Assembly (NCBI GenBank): GCA_016714985.1
Contig: JADKBS010000003.1
Coordinates: forward strand, 248,001 to 312,000
Reading direction: 5' to 3'
Source of the DNA: Saprospiraceae bacterium
GTDB lineage: Bacteria > Bacteroidota > Bacteroidia > Chitinophagales > Saprospiraceae
Length of the DNA stretch: 64,000 bases
A program made the position numbers and the translations under genes. Below, piece by piece: positions 27,901 to 35,763 of the stretch (position 1 is the stretch's first letter; each line of letters opens with the position of its first letter). The notes beneath the pieces were generated by a model. That model worked only from the letters and a program-made list of their open reading frames with translations. It did not search any database and had not been told where the DNA came from.

Positions 27901-29121
27901 GGGGTCGTGATTGCCAACCCCGATGAAGCGACGACCACCGTTTCGGGCGTTGTGCCTGGCCAGCAGTACGTTTTCCAATGGTCGCTTTCCAATGGCGCTT
28001 GCGAGGATTATTCCAACGATGAAATGAGCGTCTATGTGGACTTGCTGGAGGATGCGGACGCAGGCGAACCCATCACAGTTTGCTTCACCACCGAAGCCAC
28101 ACTGGATGCAGCAATGCCAGCCTCCAACATTGGACAATGGTCGCAGCCCGCATCGCAAGCTGCCCTTGGGGTGTCCATTGGTGACCCTACCGACCCAGCT
28201 ACCACCGTTTCTGGCCTTGTGCCCGGCAACCAATACGTCTTCACTTGGACGATTGACGGCGGTTGCGGCATGTCATCCGAGCAAATTTTGGTGACAGTGA
28301 CGAACGAAGAGGCCTCTGCCACCTTGGATGGCGAGTCTTCGATTGATGTCTGCGGCGATGCCGAAGACCGATGTGCGCAATTGGCTGCCGTTGCTGCGCA
28401 AAGCCAAGTCGGTGCTTGGAGCAGCCCGAACGGCAACATCAGCTTTGCTACCGCAACCAGCGCATCCACCCTCGCCTGCAACCTGCAGCCGGGCGAGAAC
28501 CTCCTCATCTGGACCATCAACAACGGGGCCTGCGGCCATTATTCCGTGGACTCCTTGATTGTGAACTATGGAGTGCTGACCGCAACGGATGATGAAGTGA
28601 CCGTGTCTTTTGCAAGCGACGGCTTTGTCAATGTGCTGTTCAACGACAACATTCTCGGCACTGCCACGGTAGCTATTGCCGATGGCGGCGAGCCAGAACA
28701 TGGCACTATAGCGGTGGGCACAAATGGTTTTATGACCTACATCCCCGATATTACCTTCATCGGCGTGGATTCTGCCACCTACGAGGTCTGCCAAGTGGGT
28801 TGCGCCTGCACAACGGCCAAGATTTACTTCACCGTTGGTGGCAATGCCGAATGCGAGGTGCCATCCATCATCACGCCAAACTCGGACGGCATGAACGATG
28901 CTTTCATCGTTCCATGCCTCGGCGAGGGCGACAAGTACCCGAACAGCGTGGTGAGCATCTTCAACCAGTGGGGCGATGAAGTCTTCCATGGCGAACCTTA
29001 TCGAAACGACTGGCAGGGCACCTTCGATGGAGAGGATTTGCCGCCGGCCACCTACTTCTACATCATTGACCTTGGCAATGGCGATAAGCCGATGTCCGGT
29101 TATTTAATCATCCAGCGATAA
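21958..29121 (+). CDS. Giant T9SS type B surface adhesin, gliding-motility-associated C-terminal domain
   Basis: 2,387 residues. Signal peptide ~1-28 (cleavage near LLAQ/CEC). Residues ~120-600 repeat a module with DNC, RTWxVxDxCGN and VxDxTxPT; HYR-type modules follow (ACPANINLNLAPGECTQD), then Ig/PKD-like modules (~1170-2050) with a conserved Cys and GxYTLVVT endings. The last ~85 residues (VPSIITPNSDGMNDAFIVPC, FNQWGDEVF, LPPATYFYIIDLGNG, MSGYLIIQR) are the CHU_C/type B sorting domain. Such proteins are exported by T9SS, attached to the surface with a PorP/SprF partner and act in adhesion or gliding (SprB-like). The next two genes are such partners. Long ~320-nt leader with its own promoter. 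Confidence 0.92.
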   Translation: MTNRLLLKWQLRLLFAIGLIPCTLQLLAQCECGSPVMIPDPTCPGGTRQVCSGDQFTLTYCGPDTIFIGTSCIGTLNSPSTFIQVSGGNVSTFVEYVPPGGYPIGATVPAGTDVTVHYIITSPSAVKDTLCYVLSFIDTVAPIINIPLTNGTAPCESDNYLGWLQAQMDSLDVHRNDFDNCGIDTIYNNGPATFTNNCGSVTVTFTVVDASGNTDTITATYTITDSTPPALVGVPADVMIDCDDPIPAVATVTATDNCATGLVPAFSQTNSQSPNTSTCNHYDYTIVRTWAVSDGCGNNVTQSQTINIEDTVQPTFTHPADTVVNCGTPVDTLTLGSYSNVADNCSSVLNITMADVVNNGTCPQERTILRTWTVRDPCLNSVSKTQTITVQDTIFPTAIFPADITVDCANAGNLSVTGTPTSLSDNCDMLPTFNHLPDTLVTGACDHSYVLKRPWRVQDACGNVIGDLQIITVTDNIAPTVTANAQNQALPCDDAVNADAAFATWVANHGNAVASDNCTATADLSWFAYNTGTTTNATLAAPNCGNTSVGVYRTRTVDFIVVDKCGNRDTTTATYTVTDLVPPTLTNCPTDFTTDNDPGSCNAILTLALPTIVEDCGNVTAAQNFTLTQALTIPSGQDPVETPVNDLVFNFGVPSSPFIATTNASLQLVLNNVDAEEPTEFFMAYGENGTVLGPVARTSVQCGDTTSTITITAAQINQWAADGILTIMVKPNVPVGQPGRFSINPICPGGAVTANLSYMTEFPANLKFEFRVNSGPKVLVSPIAPVTASFENGTTVVTYYFTDCAGNESTCSFDVAVEDNEAPVIACPANINLNLAPGECTQDVTIPLFSNITDNCGVTTPTTQTISREISYAYNPNLTDYLAEDETFTFTGFQGNASPGDVRIIITIQGDVDSVGAYYQIYDNDGNLLGTTAKGQPHVVAGNCNTPSTAVFYIPANTFNDWASSGDITFTAVSYQSYPIPPGGPGWGINPCNPAQVTFDGDTDGSTISATIRYESISPTFSATGATTINQVTLTPPLEPTTYNLNQGVTTFTYGATDLEGNQGSCSFTVTLNDTQAPTVTCGPTFVEINPSGIVSQAILPADIDLGSTDNCGIASMVVTPSFVTCNDEIGNPNPVTLTVTDVVGNVSTCNTFVNVVVLGPEPTVSTVCGSSNLSLFANPPTVPGGGANPYQYVWYNPQGLAFAYTQNPVILDANSSNIGFYNVVIQGLTGCDAVGVVQVTCDMLPLQKPTLQAADNIICASENLQLTTPSVCGSTVIYKWYSGSVPGVLVGTTTVPTYSMLPPASGMFNFYVVVERNGCESAPSDPISITVEAAPTAMPSPTSIIICEGEEIPLNSINNAAGTTCHWTGPCGYESFSCSPAPIADATLCNSGIYTLVVTRNGCPSLPASVAVTVVAQPAQPFISSSTSQGAPACEGETLTLTSTNVQGAMSYLWTTPTFATITTSSNVLTIPGANIVQHAGQWTVQAIGNPCLSDVSLPATVYVVLPPEAISAAANPAIVCEGQDVQLSASSASQTVSYLWDYPNSTQTSSLQNPVVTNVNTSNGGVYVLTVTNQFGCSVTASAEVTVNDRVDITSLSSNAPQCPGGPVSVQMVATIFPIDNGTYQYLWTGPNGYSSTNVVATIPNAVFTNSGTYTLVVTNAQGCSSLAASLDVSIPPVIVTPTSPTGIVNPYCVGDDVTINTSPYPGPNVTYIWQTPSGNYTTNTPSLTLDDLTVSDSGPYTVSYGVGDCTSGTSGAVQLVVNPAPSVQVTSNSPVCEGGTIELDVNCTTGASYQWNGPGGFSSSVCNPIVANANPAINAGTYTVRKLVGGCWSDIVSVNVLVNEKPEVPTAINAGPYCASTDNVMLSVTANSATPGATYTWYNVNGQPIGTATPSLNFQLPNPTQYGNGTEDFYVIANLNGCNSTQSVPTVVQLNTVPSNQAEAGADIVGCEGDIVQLSATVPTAGEGFWYLVSGNPNGVVIANPDEATTTVSGVVPGQQYVFQWSLSNGACEDYSNDEMSVYVDLLEDADAGEPITVCFTTEATLDAAMPASNIGQWSQPASQAALGVSIGDPTDPATTVSGLVPGNQYVFTWTIDGGCGMSSEQILVTVTNEEASATLDGESSIDVCGDAEDRCAQLAAVAAQSQVGAWSSPNGNISFATATSASTLACNLQPGENLLIWTINNGACGHYSVDSLIVNYGVLTATDDEVTVSFASDGFVNVLFNDNILGTATVAIADGGEPEHGTIAVGTNGFMTYIPDITFIGVDSATYEVCQVGCACTTAKIYFTVGGNAECEVPSIITPNSDGMNDAFIVPCLGEGDKYPNSVVSIFNQWGDEVFHGEPYRNDWQGTFDGEDLPPATYFYIIDLGNGDKPMSGYLIIQR

Positions 29122-29217
29122 AGTTGATTGTTGAATTGCTAAATTGTTTCATTGTTTTAACACAAACAATCCTGAGAATACAGCAATTCAACAATTAAAT
29201 AATCCATTTCAACAATG
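29122..29217. repeat. Word-repeat hairpin between adhesin and porP/sprF genes
   Basis: GATTGTTGAATTGCTAAATTG (one arm, just after the adhesin stop) faces CAATTCAACAATTAAATAAT and CAACAATG, the last running into the next start codon. Same CAACAAT word as in the crtB-crtZ spacer. Confidence 0.75.
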
Positions 29218-30174
29218 AAAAATATAATCACCACCACCATATTCCTTGCGGTTGGCATCGTCGCATTGCAGGCGCAGCAGCAGCCGCACAACACACAGTT
29301 CATGTACTATAAGCTGGGCTATAACCCCGGCTTTGCGGGCAGCCAAGAGGCACCCTGCGTTACGTGCATCTACCGACAGCAATGGCTCGGCCTCGATGGA
29401 GCGCCTTCCATAGCCGTTGCCAGCTTCAACATGCCATTGAACAACCAACGGGTGGGCATCGGTGCCAACCTGTTCCGCCATACCATTGGCATCACCACCA
29501 TGTACAATGCCGACTTGGCGTATTCCTACCGGGTTCGCCTCGGCAAGGGTACACTGGGACTTGGCGTACAAGGCTCCCTCCGTTCGATGGAGCACGATTT
29601 TGCCCAAACGACCGCCACCCAACCCAAGGAGCAGGACGGCAGCATCCCCAGCGGTATGCGCAGCAAGACCTTGTTCAACTTTGGAGCGGGGCTTTACTAC
29701 AATTCCGATAAGGGTTACCTCGGCCTGTCAGCACCCCGCCTGTTGGAGAACAACACGGATTTCACCGATGCCGATGTAGTGGTGTCACGGGAGGTGCAGC
29801 ACGTTTACCTGATGGGCGGCGTCACATTGCCTTTGAACGAAGAACTGTCGCTGCGCCCACAAGCGCTGCTCAAGTATGCTGCCAACGCACCGGTTGACTT
29901 CGATGCCAATGTGAGCCTTGCCATCCAGAACAAGTACATCGTGGGCCTGACCTACCGCCTTGGCGGCGACCAGGATGGCGGTGCCGGCGAGTCGTTGGAC
30001 TTGCTGGTGGCTGCGCAACTGACCAACAATATCATTTTGGGCATTTCGTACGACCTGACGCTGTCGGCCATCAAGGACTACTCGAACGGCAGCATAGAAG
30101 CCTCTGTTCGCTATTGCTTTGGCAAGGGCGACGCTACTGGTGAAAAGGAATATGTGAACCCCCGGTTTTTCTGA
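29215..30174 (+). CDS. PorP/SprF family type IX secretion membrane protein
   Basis: 319 residues. Signal peptide ~1-20 (LQAQ), then QQPHNTQFMYYKLGYNPGFAGSQ, the hallmark start of the family, followed by RQQWLGLDGAPSIAVASFNMP and alternating beta strands of an outer-membrane barrel. SprF-type proteins are needed for surface attachment or transport of a cognate type B cargo encoded just upstream, here the 2,387-aa adhesin 93 bp away. The start is the ATG at 29215, at the edge of the CAACAAT repeat. Confidence 0.92.
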   Translation: MKNIITTTIFLAVGIVALQAQQQPHNTQFMYYKLGYNPGFAGSQEAPCVTCIYRQQWLGLDGAPSIAVASFNMPLNNQRVGIGANLFRHTIGITTMYNADLAYSYRVRLGKGTLGLGVQGSLRSMEHDFAQTTATQPKEQDGSIPSGMRSKTLFNFGAGLYYNSDKGYLGLSAPRLLENNTDFTDADVVVSREVQHVYLMGGVTLPLNEELSLRPQALLKYAANAPVDFDANVSLAIQNKYIVGLTYRLGGDQDGGAGESLDLLVAAQLTNNIILGISYDLTLSAIKDYSNGSIEASVRYCFGKGDATGEKEYVNPRFF

Positions 30175-30249
30175 GGGGATACTAAAACCTGCCGCTTTTG
30201 AGTTATTGATTTTGATATAAGCGATAAGACAGACTATATAAGATTTAAG

Positions 30250-30362
30250 GTAACTACTTAGCAGGAGGTGTTTTTTGGGTAAGAATTGAAAATTTCCCCC
30301 AAAAAACACCCCAAAATGTGGGAGGAGAGAGAAAAAATGAAATTTTTTCTCTCTCCTCCCAC
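30250..30362. repeat. Dispersed palindromic element, copy B (reverse of copy A)
   Basis: Begins GTAACTACTTAGC, has GGTGTTTTTTGGG and its complement CCCAAAAAACACC (inner stem), then CCAAAATGTGGG and a 20-bp perfect stem (30318-30337 and 30343-30362, loop TGAAA). Homologous to 19655-19753 in the other orientation, except that the loop reads the same on the plus strand in both. It lies between the porP/sprF and ompA genes. Confidence 0.85.
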
Positions 30363-30488
30363 CCTAGTGTTACTATTTAAGATTGGCCATAGACCGGGAA
30401 ATCTAAAATCTTATATCGTTTATCTTATCGCTTAATCAAAAAAGCCACCCGCCCTCCCAACTTTAAGCAACAACCATCTGGGTCTTCC

Positions 30489-32555
30489 ATGAAAAATAGC
30501 CTGTTCGTCCTATTAGCATTGTCCACTACCTTAAGCCTGTTTGCGCAGCAGCAAAGCTCTAAATCGAAAAGCTCCGACAAGCTCTACGAGAAGGGCCAAA
30601 TCGAGCGCAACATCGTGCTGCAGAATGCCAAAGGCGTCAACTCCGAGAGCTACGAGTTTTCCCCTGCGTTTTACCAGAATGGCATCGTCTATGTTTCGTT
30701 CCACAAGAACGGGCCGATAGACCCCAATACGGGCAAGCCTTTCTTCGAACTGTTTTATGCGGAAATGGACAACCAGCACCTGCCACAGTCCGGTCGGTCA
30801 TTCTCCATCTCCATCAACTCCCAGGTACACGAGGGGCCGGTATCTTTCAGCCGAGACAACAACCTGATGTACTTCACCCGCAACAACCTCGAAGGCGGTA
30901 TTGCCAAATCCAACTCAAAGGGGCAGGTCACGATGAAAATCTACGAGGCAAGGCGGGGCCAACTCGACTGGGAGAACATCAGGGCGTTGCCTTTCAACAA
31001 CGACGACTATACCTGCTTCCACCCCTCGCTTTCTGCCGATGGCAACCGCCTGTTCTTTTCCTCCGACATGCCCGGCGGCTATGGCGGATACGACCTTTAT
31101 TATGTGGAGAAAAAGGCCGATGGCTGGTCGAAGCCCATCAACCTCGGCCAAGCCATCAACTCGGCTGGCAGCGAGGTCTTCCCCTTCCTACACGAGTCGG
31201 GCACGCTTTTCTACTCCTCCAATGGCCGTGGCGGGCAAGGCGGCTTGGATGTATTCATGGTTGACATCAACGACAGTGACTGGGGCGAGCCAACAAATCT
31301 CGAAACTCCTATCAACTCTGCCCTCGACGACCTTGGCTTCATACTGACCCCCGACGCCCAGCGGGGCTACTTCGCCAGCGACAGGCCCGGCGGCAGCGGC
31401 GGCGACGATATTTACATGTTCGAGGCGGATGGCCCCATCATCGGCCCCGGCCAAGCGGCAGCTTTCAGCGCCACCATCGTGGCCTTTGACGCCGCCACCA
31501 ACGAGCGCCTGCCCGATGCGGGCGTAAGGCTGTTGCAACAATCCGAGGATGGCTTTATCGAGGGCGACGACCTTTATGAAGTGGCCCTCTTGCCATCGGA
31601 AAACGGCGAACTGCGCATGAAGCTCGTGCGGAAGGATGCCAGCAACCTTGGCAAGCCAAGCCTTTATACCGACCTGAACGGCTCGGCAAACAGTACCATC
31701 CGACAGGGCAAAAAATACTTCGTGCTGGTGAACAAGGACGGCTACACTGATGGCGAGGTGCAGTTCGTCGCCGAAGGCAAAGCTCAGACCATCCGGGTGC
31801 CGCTGCGTGCCCTCAACTGCATCCCATTGGATGGCATGGTGACTGACCAGCATAGCAGCAGGATGCTGCCCAATGCGCTGGTGCGGGTGGTGAACCGCTC
31901 GACGAACGAAGAAAAACTGGTTCGCTCCAATTCCAACGGCAGCTTCGAGTATTGCTTGCCCCCGGGCGGCGATTTTTCGGTTTCGGCTGAAAAAACGGGC
32001 TATTTAGGTGCTTCCACTACCATTTCTACCAAGAATCTGCGAAGCTCGCAGGACTTGAGCGTCAGTTTGCAATTACAACCCGATCCTAATGTTGAAGAGA
32101 CGGTTGAAATGCCGTCGATCGTCGAAGAAAAACCCATTCGGGAAGGCAGCGTCATCCTGCTGGAGAATATCTACTACGATTTCAACCAATACATCATACG
32201 CCGGGGCGCTGGCAAGGAGTTGGATGCCCTCGCCCAACTCATGAAGCAATACCCCAGCATGGAGGTGGAACTCACTGCCCATACGGACAGCCGTGGCAAC
32301 GACCAGTACAACCTTGAGCTGTCGCTCAAACGGGCCGAATCTGCCAAGCGCTACCTTATCCAAAAGGGCATCCGTGGCAGCAGAATCTTGGCGATGGGGC
32401 AGGGCGAGACCCAAATACGCAACCGCTGCCAAGACGAAGTGGAATGCTCCGATGACGAGCACCAATACAACCGCCGAACCGAAGTTAAGGTCGTCCGCAT
32501 TGACGGGCCGGTGAAGGTGGAATATGGGGAAGGGAACCCCAAGGGAGGGAAATAG
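30489..32555 (+). CDS. OmpA-family outer-membrane protein with PD40 propeller and carboxypeptidase-regulatory domain
   Basis: 688 residues. Signal peptide ~1-20 (SLFAQ). PD40/WD40-like blades (SLSADGNRLFFSSDMPGGYG; GYFASDRPGGSGGDDIYMFE) span about 60-310. A CarboxypepD_reg-like domain lies at about 435-525 (IPLDGMVTDQHSSRMLPNAL). The C-terminal OmpA/MotB domain (about 555-680) has YYDFNQYIIRRGAGKELD, LTAHTDSRGND and NRRTEVKVV, which bind peptidoglycan. In Bacteroidota this architecture usually follows porP/sprF genes and is thought to brace the T9SS cargo machinery on the wall. Probably co-expressed with the two upstream genes, although the palindromic element in the 315-bp gap could attenuate readthrough. 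Confidence 0.9.
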   Translation: MKNSLFVLLALSTTLSLFAQQQSSKSKSSDKLYEKGQIERNIVLQNAKGVNSESYEFSPAFYQNGIVYVSFHKNGPIDPNTGKPFFELFYAEMDNQHLPQSGRSFSISINSQVHEGPVSFSRDNNLMYFTRNNLEGGIAKSNSKGQVTMKIYEARRGQLDWENIRALPFNNDDYTCFHPSLSADGNRLFFSSDMPGGYGGYDLYYVEKKADGWSKPINLGQAINSAGSEVFPFLHESGTLFYSSNGRGGQGGLDVFMVDINDSDWGEPTNLETPINSALDDLGFILTPDAQRGYFASDRPGGSGGDDIYMFEADGPIIGPGQAAAFSATIVAFDAATNERLPDAGVRLLQQSEDGFIEGDDLYEVALLPSENGELRMKLVRKDASNLGKPSLYTDLNGSANSTIRQGKKYFVLVNKDGYTDGEVQFVAEGKAQTIRVPLRALNCIPLDGMVTDQHSSRMLPNALVRVVNRSTNEEKLVRSNSNGSFEYCLPPGGDFSVSAEKTGYLGASTTISTKNLRSSQDLSVSLQLQPDPNVEETVEMPSIVEEKPIREGSVILLENIYYDFNQYIIRRGAGKELDALAQLMKQYPSMEVELTAHTDSRGNDQYNLELSLKRAESAKRYLIQKGIRGSRILAMGQGETQIRNRCQDEVECSDDEHQYNRRTEVKVVRIDGPVKVEYGEGNPKGGK

Positions 32556-32611
32556 GGGACTTCCTTTTGCCAAAATCCATAGTGGAAAAGCTTTGCGAAA
32601 ACAGCAACTAT

Positions 32612-32684
32612 GTTGGTTTTAGCGTAAATGAAAAGGCAGGTTTTGCACAGCAAAACCTGCCTTTTCATTTACGCTAAAACCAAC
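32612..32684. terminator. Perfect 34-bp bidirectional hairpin between convergent genes
   Basis: Arms 32612-32645 and 32651-32684 are exact complements with a 5-nt loop (CACAG). The right arm ends at the last base of the stop codon of the minus-strand gene. Its strength and its place between convergent genes fit a two-way terminator. Confidence 0.8.
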
Positions 32685-35539
32685 TACCTCACCATCAGCT
32701 TCCCGCTCCCCACCCGCTCGCCGTTCCTTGCTATTTGGAAGAAATAAACGCCCGGTGCCAACTCGCCCCGCTGGAACTCGAAGCCCGTGCCTTGGGTCGT
32801 TTGCTGGCGCAAAACCTTGCCGGAAACATCCGTCAGCACCAGCCGCAGCGGCCCCGGCTCGATGCCCTCCACTTGCAGCAGGGCGCTGTCTGTCAAGGGG
32901 TTGGGCACGACTTTCACCCTTGTTTTTGGTTGAAAAACGGGCGACTCGGTGCCAACCAGCGTCCACGGGAATAGCTGCCCGATGCGGTGGCGATAGGTGT
33001 TGGTCTGGATGGGCGCATTGAAGTCGAAATAAATCAAGGCAGTGTTTTCGATGACATCGCCGTGGCCCAGCCCCGGCACCTGCGAAGCCCGGAAGCGCAC
33101 GAAGCCGTTGGAGGCAGGTTCGTTCACGTTCGAGTCGGGCAACATGATGTTTTCAAAAGTGAAGGTCAGCCAGCCCTCGGGCGTCACGCCGTAGGTGTAG
33201 GGGTGGCTGCTGGCACCGGGGCGCACGGTGGCCAGGTCGAGTTCTGGCGGCAGCACGTCCACGATGACAACCTTGAAGGCCGTGTCCGTGCCCGTGTTTT
33301 GAAAACGAATCAAATACTCCAAGTCTTGGCCGGGTTCAATGAAATGCTCCTCGCCGACGCCAGCGGGAAATCCCTGCTTGTCGTTGGGGTCATAGCTGCC
33401 GATATTGGCCTGGCAGTCCACATCGGTGAAGGGGTCGGGGTCGTCGTCGAAGGCCCACTGCGTGAAGAGGCCGATGCTCATCCAGCCGCCACAGCCCTCG
33501 ATGGTGGCCCCGGTGCTGGCGAAGCCGCTGGGGTGCTCCGCCGCCTGCTGCGCTTCGATGCGCAAGGTGCTGCCGCTGGCGGGCAGAGTGACGGTGGTTG
33601 ACTGGCCAGCAGGCAGTTGGAACTGGTCCGACATTAGCACGATTTCATCTTCAATGATGATGAAGTTGAGGGGGGCGGGCATGTCGCCCGTGCCCACGTT
33701 GGTGATGGTGAAGGTGACGCTGTCGCCGTTGCAGGTCACGTCGGTCTCGATGCTGCTGCCGTTCCAGAGCGGGTCGGGCAGCGGCGGGCAGAGCGAGTCG
33801 GGCGAGATATGCGCCGAGGTACAGTGGGTCTGCCCCAAAATCGTGGAGTCGCAGCTGAGGTAGGCGGTGATGTGGAAGTCGCCGCAGTCATTGACTGCGA
33901 CATCCCCCAAATCGAAAATGAGCGTATTTCCGTTTTGCGAAGCGGGCGGTATGCTTGAATTGACGTAGGTAAAATTGGGGTCGAGCGTGACCTCCACAGT
34001 TGCGTCCTCGGCGGTGATAGTGCCGTCATTGCAGTAGTGGACGTAGTAATTATTGTCAAAGCAGCGGCGCAGGAACGGGGCGCTGATGTCCACGGTCAGG
34101 TACGGGCAGTCGGAGATAGCTTGTGCAGGAAAATCAAGGGAGAGCGTGTCGTAAAACTCTGTGACAGCTACTTGGTAGGGGCTGTTGCAGACCTGCCAGT
34201 ATGGGCCAGGCGGTGCGACGGTGACTTCGTAGCTGCCCGTGTCCACGGGGAGGGTGAAGTTGCCGAGCGAGTCGGTCAGGGTTGCAAATGATTGGTTTCC
34301 AGTGGCTTGTACGAGCCAGCCTGATAGGCCGGCTTCGGTGGGATCGGGGAGGCAGTCGGGTTCGGGGTCTTGGTGGATGGTGCCGGTGAGGGCGGAGGTG
34401 TAGATATTGCCGAGGGAGTCGGTTTTTAGAACACTCATCTGTGAGGCATACATCGGGGGAACATAAGAGCCGCCCAGTATATATAGGGCACCATCTTGAG
34501 ATTGCACCACGCTCCTTGCGGCAGCACTGTTGAAGAAATTATAGCTTCTTCTCTGCCAAAGTGGGTTGCCATCCTCATCAAATTTAGCCCAAATAAATTG
34601 TTGATTCGGGAAAGTAACATCATTGACGGTTCCCGTCAGAATATACCCTCCATTCAGGGTGAGACAAGCGCTCTTTGGATATATATCCATATTATATTGC
34701 CAAATGTTCTCCCATATTGTGTTTGATTGGGCATCTACTTTTGATAACAGAATCTGCAAAACAGCATTTTGGTCGTATACCTGTGAGGCCGTGATAACGT
34801 TCCCATCGAGGTCTTCCAACACTTTGAATGGAGAGCCATGCGATAGGTTATAATTCGCCCCCAACTCTTTTTGCCAAATAATTTGACCGGAAACGTCAAT
34901 CTTACCAATTACGGGCTTCGGGCCTGCTATATTTCCTCCATATATTAGTTCCTGATCTTCGGTAAAGATGACATCGTCGATAGCCATTTGCATGGTATCC
35001 AAATGATACAGATTGGTAAAAGTGATGGAATCTCCCTCATTGCTTACCTTTAAAAAAAAAGAAAAAGGGGAGTACTTGCCAAGCATTACGAACTCATTAT
35101 TACTCGTCTCCCCAATGCCCCAAATTATTTCACTAGAAAGAAATTTATTTAAATCATAGGTTTTCACCCACTCAACTTCAGCCATTGCGTCCAGCTTCCA
35201 CAGCGCTGCTTTGCCATTTTTATGACCACCTACGGCATACCCGCCATCTGAGGTAGCTATTATTTGTTGTGCGTAACAATCTTCGCAAGAATTTGGCTCT
35301 ATTTCTTTTCGCCAAATTAGCTCACCTTCTACGTCTATTTTGTAAATAGTTGGGGTTACATAGTTGGGGTCATGTACTACGGTTTGCAATATGACCAACC
35401 CGCCATCAAGGGCTTCTATCATTCTACCTCCCTCTACCGGAATTTGTTCTGGTGGATATAGCTTGAACCAACCCTGACCATTTATATTAGTAGTAATGAG
35501 AAGGAGCAAAACAAAAAACAAAAAATTCATTGTTTTCAT
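32684..35539 (-). CDS. Secreted protein with T9SS type A sorting domain (paralogue 1)
   Basis: 951 residues from the ATG at 35539 (MKTMNFLFFVLLLLITTNING signal peptide); a start 15 codons earlier (35584) is also possible and that stretch is conserved in the paralogue. Residues ~20-390 are a variable, AT-rich region of IWRKE/TSDGGYAVGG-type blades (delta-60/DUF-like propeller). The remaining ~560 residues are GC-rich and nearly identical to paralogue 2: a carboxypeptidase-regulatory-like domain (GTIHQDPEPDCLPDPTEAGL), SDPNDK/FQNTGTDTAFKVVIVD (DUF11-like) and the sorting domain (KVVPNPLTDSALLQVEG, GVYFFQIARNG, GKLMVR). Cell-surface protein of unknown ligand, divergent from the 474-aa gene. Confidence 0.87.
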   Translation of the reverse strand: MKTMNFLFFVLLLLITTNINGQGWFKLYPPEQIPVEGGRMIEALDGGLVILQTVVHDPNYVTPTIYKIDVEGELIWRKEIEPNSCEDCYAQQIIATSDGGYAVGGHKNGKAALWKLDAMAEVEWVKTYDLNKFLSSEIIWGIGETSNNEFVMLGKYSPFSFFLKVSNEGDSITFTNLYHLDTMQMAIDDVIFTEDQELIYGGNIAGPKPVIGKIDVSGQIIWQKELGANYNLSHGSPFKVLEDLDGNVITASQVYDQNAVLQILLSKVDAQSNTIWENIWQYNMDIYPKSACLTLNGGYILTGTVNDVTFPNQQFIWAKFDEDGNPLWQRRSYNFFNSAAARSVVQSQDGALYILGGSYVPPMYASQMSVLKTDSLGNIYTSALTGTIHQDPEPDCLPDPTEAGLSGWLVQATGNQSFATLTDSLGNFTLPVDTGSYEVTVAPPGPYWQVCNSPYQVAVTEFYDTLSLDFPAQAISDCPYLTVDISAPFLRRCFDNNYYVHYCNDGTITAEDATVEVTLDPNFTYVNSSIPPASQNGNTLIFDLGDVAVNDCGDFHITAYLSCDSTILGQTHCTSAHISPDSLCPPLPDPLWNGSSIETDVTCNGDSVTFTITNVGTGDMPAPLNFIIIEDEIVLMSDQFQLPAGQSTTVTLPASGSTLRIEAQQAAEHPSGFASTGATIEGCGGWMSIGLFTQWAFDDDPDPFTDVDCQANIGSYDPNDKQGFPAGVGEEHFIEPGQDLEYLIRFQNTGTDTAFKVVIVDVLPPELDLATVRPGASSHPYTYGVTPEGWLTFTFENIMLPDSNVNEPASNGFVRFRASQVPGLGHGDVIENTALIYFDFNAPIQTNTYRHRIGQLFPWTLVGTESPVFQPKTRVKVVPNPLTDSALLQVEGIEPGPLRLVLTDVSGKVLRQQTTQGTGFEFQRGELAPGVYFFQIARNGERVGSGKLMVR

Positions 35540-35628
35540 AGCCTGGATTTTTAAAAATTGAAAGTCAATATTGAGCGATTTCATGTGCTTTGAATTTTAG
35601 GTTTCGTGCCACAATCTGCGGCATGGTA

Positions 35629-35660
35629 CAAAAGTGCAACCCCACCGCCACCCGCACAAA
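35629..35660 (-). promoter_or_regulatory. Promoter of T9SS paralogue 1
   Basis: Minus strand TTTG (35660-35657), a 20-bp spacer and CACTTTTG (35636-35629). The same CACTTTTGTACCAT arrangement is kept upstream of paralogue 2, which supports function despite the non-consensus CA. Confidence 0.6.
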
Positions 35661-35673
35661 AACAAATAAGCCC

Positions 35674-35703
35674 TTGTTTCACAAAAAATCAATCCTATTT
35701 TTG
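35674..35703 (+). promoter_or_regulatory. Promoter of the 474-aa gene
   Basis: TTG (35674-35676), a 19-bp spacer and TATTTTTG (35696-35703); transcription would start near 35710, 54 nt before the ATG. Back-to-back with the T9SS promoter. Confidence 0.7.
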
Positions 35704-35763
35704 TGGTAAAAAACTGATTGTCAATTATTTGTCAATAATTTTTATCGCAAAATACGCCACACC

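Noticed and set aside
27175..28233. 352-codon open frame antisense to the giant adhesin
   Set aside because: No signal peptide or motif; lies within the repetitive Ig-like modules.
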